A DNA stretch of 64,000 nt from Myxococcus stipitatus (GTDB lineage Bacteria; Myxococcota; Myxococcia; Myxococcales; Myxococcaceae), in assembly GCF_021412625.1 (NCBI RefSeq), contig NZ_JAKCFI010000003.1, forward strand, positions 682,001-746,000, read 5' to 3'. The notes below the pieces were generated by a model. The model made no database searches, had not been told where the DNA came from, and was given only the letters and a program-made list of their open reading frames with translations. The first letter of the stretch is position 1, and every line of letters begins with the position of its first letter. The translations under genes were made by a program, and so were the position numbers. Of this stretch, positions 60,456 through 64,000 are shown one piece after another.

Positions 60456-61877
60456 ATGACGCGGCAAGCGACAGGGCAGGGCGATGAAGCACCAGATGCG
60501 CGGGAGCCGGGCTCCACCCCGTCGGAGGAGCCCTCCGCCTCGGAGGAGCCCTCCGCCGAGGACGTGGCCCGGTGCCTCGAGGTGCTGCGCGCCGTGGCCT
60601 CCCTCCCGGATGACCACCCGGTGCGCCACCAGGTGGAAGCCGCGGCGACCCAGGTGCAGCGTGGCTTCAAGAAGCGCCTGCGCCGGGCCCGCCGCGTCGT
60701 CACTCGCAAGGAGGACCGCGCCACCCTCCGGGAGCTCGTCGAGGCCCGGCGCGAGGAGAACGGCGTGCGCGTGCTCCCCGAGCCCGGACAGGAGCCCGAA
60801 CCCGCCGCCCACACCCGCCGCTCCCGTCGTTGCTACATGTGCGGCGACGACTTCAAGCAGCTCCACCCCATCTACCTCTCGCTCTGCCCGGGCTGCGCGG
60901 AGCTGAGCCTCGAGCGTCGACGCGCGCGCCTGGACCTGACGGGCCGTCGCGCGCTGGTGACCGGAGGTCGCATCAAGGTCGGCTTCCACGTCGCCCTGCG
61001 GCTGCTGCGCGACGGCGCCCACGTCCACGTCACCTCGCGCTTTCCGAACGATGCCGCCGCCCGCTTCGCCCAGGAGCCGGACTTCGAGCAGTGGCGCGAG
61101 CGGCTCGTCCTCCACGCCCTGGACCTGCGCTTCCCCCAGCACGTGCTCGCCTTCGTCCGCCACCTGGACACCACGCAGCCGCACCTGGACCTCCTCGTCA
61201 ACAACGCGGCCCAGACCGTGCGCCTCACCCCCGAGCGGAGCGCGGCGCTCCAGGCCGGAGAGCGCGAACGGGCCCGTCTCCTGCCCGCCCCCATCGCCGC
61301 CCTCGTGCGCGACGTCCCGGGCCTGCCCGCCCCCGAGTCTCCCAGCCTCTCCCTGCTCCCCGCCGGAGTCGCGGACGCCAGTTCCTCCGAGGCGACCTTC
61401 AATGGCTGGGTGGCGCGCCTGGACGAGGTGGCCCCGCTGGAGCTGGTGGAGGCCCAGCTCATCAACGCCGTCGCCCCCTTCCTCCTGTGCGGCCGCCTCA
61501 AGCCCCTGCTGCTGCGCTCCCCCTTCGCGGACCGCTACATCCTCAATGTCTCCGCCGTGGAGGGGCAGTTCACCCGTCAGGGCAAGACGGCCTTCCACCC
61601 CCACACCAACATGGCCAAGGCCGCCCTCAACATGCTCACGCGGACCTCCGCCGAGGACTACGCCCGCGACGGCATCTTCATGAACAGCGTGGACCCCGGG
61701 TGGATCTCCAACGAGAACCCCGAGGCCAAGCGCCGCCACATGGAGGACGAGGGCTTCCTGCTCCCGCTGGATGGCGCGGACGCCGCCGCCCGCGTCTGCG
61801 AGCCCCTCTTCCTGGGACTCCAGGGCCACCCCGTCCACGGCCGCTTCCTGAAGGACTTCCGCGACGCCCCCTGGTAG
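60456..61877 (+). CDS. Zinc-ribbon plus SDR-fold oxidoreductase-like protein
   Basis: 473 residues. The first 140 are charged helices followed by a zinc ribbon (CYMCGDDF ... LCPGCAEL), then a short-chain dehydrogenase fold: cofactor motif ALVTGGRIKVGFHVALRLL, LLVNNAAQT, and the strand NVSAVEGQF. At the catalytic YxxxK position the Tyr is replaced (HTNMAKAALNM, Thr four before Lys). This HTNMAKAAL version is a known conserved SDR branch, so the change is not random decay. ATG at 60456 has GGAGAG upstream. Function unknown; the ribbon suggests nucleic-acid or protein binding. Confidence 0.8.
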   Translation: MTRQATGQGDEAPDAREPGSTPSEEPSASEEPSAEDVARCLEVLRAVASLPDDHPVRHQVEAAATQVQRGFKKRLRRARRVVTRKEDRATLRELVEARREENGVRVLPEPGQEPEPAAHTRRSRRCYMCGDDFKQLHPIYLSLCPGCAELSLERRRARLDLTGRRALVTGGRIKVGFHVALRLLRDGAHVHVTSRFPNDAAARFAQEPDFEQWRERLVLHALDLRFPQHVLAFVRHLDTTQPHLDLLVNNAAQTVRLTPERSAALQAGERERARLLPAPIAALVRDVPGLPAPESPSLSLLPAGVADASSSEATFNGWVARLDEVAPLELVEAQLINAVAPFLLCGRLKPLLLRSPFADRYILNVSAVEGQFTRQGKTAFHPHTNMAKAALNMLTRTSAEDYARDGIFMNSVDPGWISNENPEAKRRHMEDEGFLLPLDGADAAARVCEPLFLGLQGHPVHGRFLKDFRDAPW

Positions 61878-62310
61878 CGCCTGCCTTTTCCGGCGCATTT
61901 CCGGCCGCTTTTCCCAGGGGAGCGCCAGGGGACTGGAATCCTGCGGCCCCACCATCACTTCCGCTGACGGGTCCGGAAAGACGCACTGCGTCCAACGCTC
62001 AGTGGAGGTGTAACTCTTCGGAAACACGGCGCCCGCGAAGGCGATAATGGGGTGCTTTGAACCCCACTCCACACGCTGACACCATGCGCGGGGTGTGGGT
62101 CCAGAGGCCCTAAGGACTCACGTAGGGTGACACCGAATCAGCCATTTCGTCGTGTTTTGGTGGAAAGTTACAGCCTTTAGGCAACTCCCCGCGCGCCACG
62201 ACGAGAATATTTTCACCAGACAGAAATAGTTCTGTACTGGCGGAAGCTTCCTCGGTTACCTTGCTTCCAGGTGTCGCGCAGAACCCTGCGTCCGAATTGA
62301 GGTCAGCCCC
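61878..62310. other. Intergenic 433 bases with hairpin and inverted repeat
   Basis: Less GC-rich than average. A stem TGGGGT/ACCCCA (62048-62053 with 62061-62066) may help end the SDR transcript, but no T-run follows. A perfect ACAGAA-4-TTCTGT repeat (62220-62235) lies about 75 bases before the next gene and may be an operator. No gene or known riboswitch recognised. Confidence 0.4.
62220..62235. promoter_or_regulatory. Inverted repeat upstream of double-hotdog gene
   Basis: ACAGAA-ATAG-TTCTGT, a perfect 6-base dyad in an AT-rich patch, 75 bases before the ATG at 62311. Candidate operator. Confidence 0.35.
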
Positions 62311-63348
62311 ATGCTCGACGTCGCTCCCATCGTTGCTGCCGCCTCGCTCCGCTCCTCTGGCCTGTCGTCCAGTGTCGCCTCGCCGGTGACTTCGTGGACC
62401 GAGCAGTCCGGCCTGGACTGGTCGAACGTGGCGCCGCACACGGTGTTGAGCGCGGCGGACCTGTATCCGCGCATCTGCGTGCGTGATCCGTACTTCGCCC
62501 TGAAGGACGTGACGGTGATGGGCAAGGGCGAGGTGGTGGCGCGGGTGCCGGTGCAGCAGGACCCGGACGCGGAGGCGGGCGTCATCGGCATCGCGGAGGC
62601 GGGCCGGCACATGGCCATCCTCGGCTCCTGCGCGTCCGCGCTGATGGCGCCCAAGGACGGGCAGCACTTCTACCTGGCCTGTGGCGCGCGCGGTGAGTGG
62701 CTGCGCCGCGAGCCGATGAAGCGCGGCAACGAGCTGTTGTGGGGTCTGGCGCAGGCGTCCTTCACGGGCAAGCGCACGGCCACCGCGCGCACGCTGCTGT
62801 CGACGCCGGACGGCATGCCGGTGTTCCGCCTGGAGGTGGACTACAACGTGCTGTCCGCCGCCGCCTTCACCCGCCTGTTCGGCGAGGCGCGCGTGGAGAT
62901 GCGCCGCGAGCCGCGCCGCGACGACGGCGTGCAGCGCACCCCGGAGGAGTGGGCCCGGATGCGCCAGAACCCGTACAGCAAGCCGCTGGAGCTGCGCGAC
63001 TGGAGCTCGGACGGCGAGAGCATCTCCGCCACGCTGGGCCCGGTGACGACGGAGATGTGCAAGGGCCACTTCGCCCTGCACCCGGTGATGCCCGTGGCCA
63101 TCGTCGCCAGCGGCATGACGCGGGTGGCCACCACGCTGCTGCGCAAGCTCGAGGGCGCGCCCTGGGCCCGCTGCCTCGCCAAGGACGTGCGCCTGTCCGC
63201 CGACAGCCTGGCCTACGCCGGGCAGACGGTGAACTTCGGCGCGGTGCGCCGCTCGCACGACGGCGCCAACCACACCTTCACCTGCCAGGCCTCCGTGGGT
63301 GAGCGCGTGGTGGCCGAACTGGACGTCACCTACGAGCGCGTGGAGTAG
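62311..63348 (+). CDS. Double-hotdog, FabA/FabZ-like protein
   Basis: 345 residues. The second half carries a FabZ-style signature (CKGHFALHPVMPVAIVASGMTRV, compare GHFP..PVMPGV). The first half (YPRICVRDPYFALKDVTVMGKGE, GIAEAGRHMAILGSCASAL) looks like a second, degenerate hotdog domain. This is the layout of dehydratases or thioesterases acting on acyl-thioesters. The usual catalytic His remains in the second unit. GAGG lies nine bases before the ATG. No PKS or FAS gene is adjacent. Confidence 0.6.
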   Translation: MLDVAPIVAAASLRSSGLSSSVASPVTSWTEQSGLDWSNVAPHTVLSAADLYPRICVRDPYFALKDVTVMGKGEVVARVPVQQDPDAEAGVIGIAEAGRHMAILGSCASALMAPKDGQHFYLACGARGEWLRREPMKRGNELLWGLAQASFTGKRTATARTLLSTPDGMPVFRLEVDYNVLSAAAFTRLFGEARVEMRREPRRDDGVQRTPEEWARMRQNPYSKPLELRDWSSDGESISATLGPVTTEMCKGHFALHPVMPVAIVASGMTRVATTLLRKLEGAPWARCLAKDVRLSADSLAYAGQTVNFGAVRRSHDGANHTFTCQASVGERVVAELDVTYERVE

Positions 63349-63378
63349 CCCGAGCGTGTGCGCCCGGCCCGGCGCCGC

Positions 63379-63960
63379 TCACTCCCACTGGATGTCGTAG
63401 TCCACGCGGTCGATGCCCTGCGGGTGGGCCTTCGCCGTGCCCTTGAGTCCCAGCACCTTCAGCGCGCCGGTGAGGATGCCCTCGTGGTACGCGGGCGGCA
63501 GCATGTCCCGGCGCACGCGCAACGTGCCGGCCTTGGGCCCCGTGGTGATGTACTCCCGGCTGCCGTACGTGACGGCCGCGCTGTAGCCCATCTGTGCCCC
63601 GGAGAAGAGCTTCTGCGGGTCGCCCCGGGAGATGATGCCGAAGATGAGCATCCCGGGCCCCGTCGAGTAGCGCGTCACGTTCGACTCGCCGCACGCGTGG
63701 TACACGGCGCTCTCGGAGCCCATCGTCGACTCCAGCGCGTCCGCCGCCGTGTAGAGCAGCGTGAGGAAGTCCTGCACGGGATAGCTGCGCAGGTCCGAGT
63801 AGTCCTTGGCCAGCACGCCCTGGCGCACCGACTCCAGCGCCGCCGGGCCCGCCTTCGCCTCGACCAGGTTGAACACCGCCTTGAAGAACAGGCCCCGCAC
63901 CGCGTCTCCCGGCTGCGCGGCGGCCAGTCGGGCCGCGAGCTCGGTCTTGTTGGACGGCAT
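63379..63960 (-). CDS. TIGR02265/DUF2378 myxobacterial protein
   Basis: 193 residues of the Myxococcales-specific TIGR02265 (DUF2378) family, present in many copies per genome. Typical segments: AVRGLFFKAVFNLV near the N-terminus, SYPVQDFLTLLYTAADAL, and a C-terminal beta region (GILTGALKVLGLKG ... DYDIQWE). Function unknown. ATG at 63960 with GGAGG six bases upstream. It is convergent with the double-hotdog gene. Confidence 0.85.
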   Translation of the reverse strand: MPSNKTELAARLAAAQPGDAVRGLFFKAVFNLVEAKAGPAALESVRQGVLAKDYSDLRSYPVQDFLTLLYTAADALESTMGSESAVYHACGESNVTRYSTGPGMLIFGIISRGDPQKLFSGAQMGYSAAVTYGSREYITTGPKAGTLRVRRDMLPPAYHEGILTGALKVLGLKGTAKAHPQGIDRVDYDIQWE

Positions 63961-64000
63961 GACGACCCTCCTGCTGCTTTTCCACACCGGCGCGGGCCCG

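Noticed and set aside
61878..62310. Possible c-di-GMP (GEMM) riboswitch before the double-hotdog gene
   Set aside because: The GGGCAAA and GNGACGCAAAGCC blocks are absent.

Overview
The window is very GC-rich with an extreme third-position G/C bias. It carries a gene of the Myxococcales-specific TIGR02265/DUF2378 family, many hybrid and multi-sensor histidine kinases, collagen-like and OmpA-like envelope proteins and lone SUKH/SUFU-type proteins. This points to a Myxococcota chromosome, probably a Myxococcus/Corallococcus/Pyxidicoccus/Archangium relative. I see no prophage, insertion sequence, rRNA operon or CRISPR array. Gene starts below are my choices from Shine-Dalgarno spacing, signal peptides and overlaps; several genes start with GTG or TTG.

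Left part (1-12.6 kb). A membrane-anchored histidine kinase is cut by the window edge. It is followed by a tightly coupled minus-strand operon: MoxR-type AAA+ ATPase, a 274-aa unknown, a HEXXH-metallopeptidase/VWA protein, a 188-aa unknown, and a PaaK-like AMP-dependent ligase. Every junction overlaps by 1-4 bases, and a CotH-like secreted kinase lies 33 bases upstream on the same strand. This is the best candidate for an incompletely described system. A NarL-type regulator and a secreted S41/PDZ protein follow.

12.6-31 kb. This part holds a dipeptide epimerase, a lower-GC GIY-YIG-like gene, a methyltransferase, a hybrid kinase, a small island of immunity-like genes (SUFU, SUKH, a duplicated-domain protein), an N-acyltransferase, a desaturase, bioA, an AI-2E-family permease, a tail-collar protein, a collagen-like lipoprotein ending in a strong terminator, a divergent tetR/nitroreductase pair with a clear dyad between them, a GNAT enzyme and a small unknown.

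31-45 kb. A gene-free 660-bp stretch contains a candidate structured RNA. It is followed by a DUF1338 enzyme, a hexapeptide acetyltransferase, an S9 peptidase, a GNAT enzyme, a DUF4398 lipoprotein with an OmpA-family partner, a 5'-3' exonuclease, an AbiE toxin-antitoxin pair, a response regulator/kinase, a truncated haemoglobin, and a tetR/hydrolase pair sharing a repeated operator-like motif.

45-64 kb. This part holds an ABC ATPase coupled to a permease fused to an M1 aminopeptidase, two tandem paralogous outer-membrane-barrel-like genes with duplicated upstream DNA, a second desaturase, a second S9 peptidase, a 900-aa GAF/PAS kinase and a Kup potassium transporter. Next come three tandem tRNA-shaped sequences with abnormal anticodon arms, an unusual zinc-ribbon SDR protein, a double-hotdog protein and the TIGR02265 protein.
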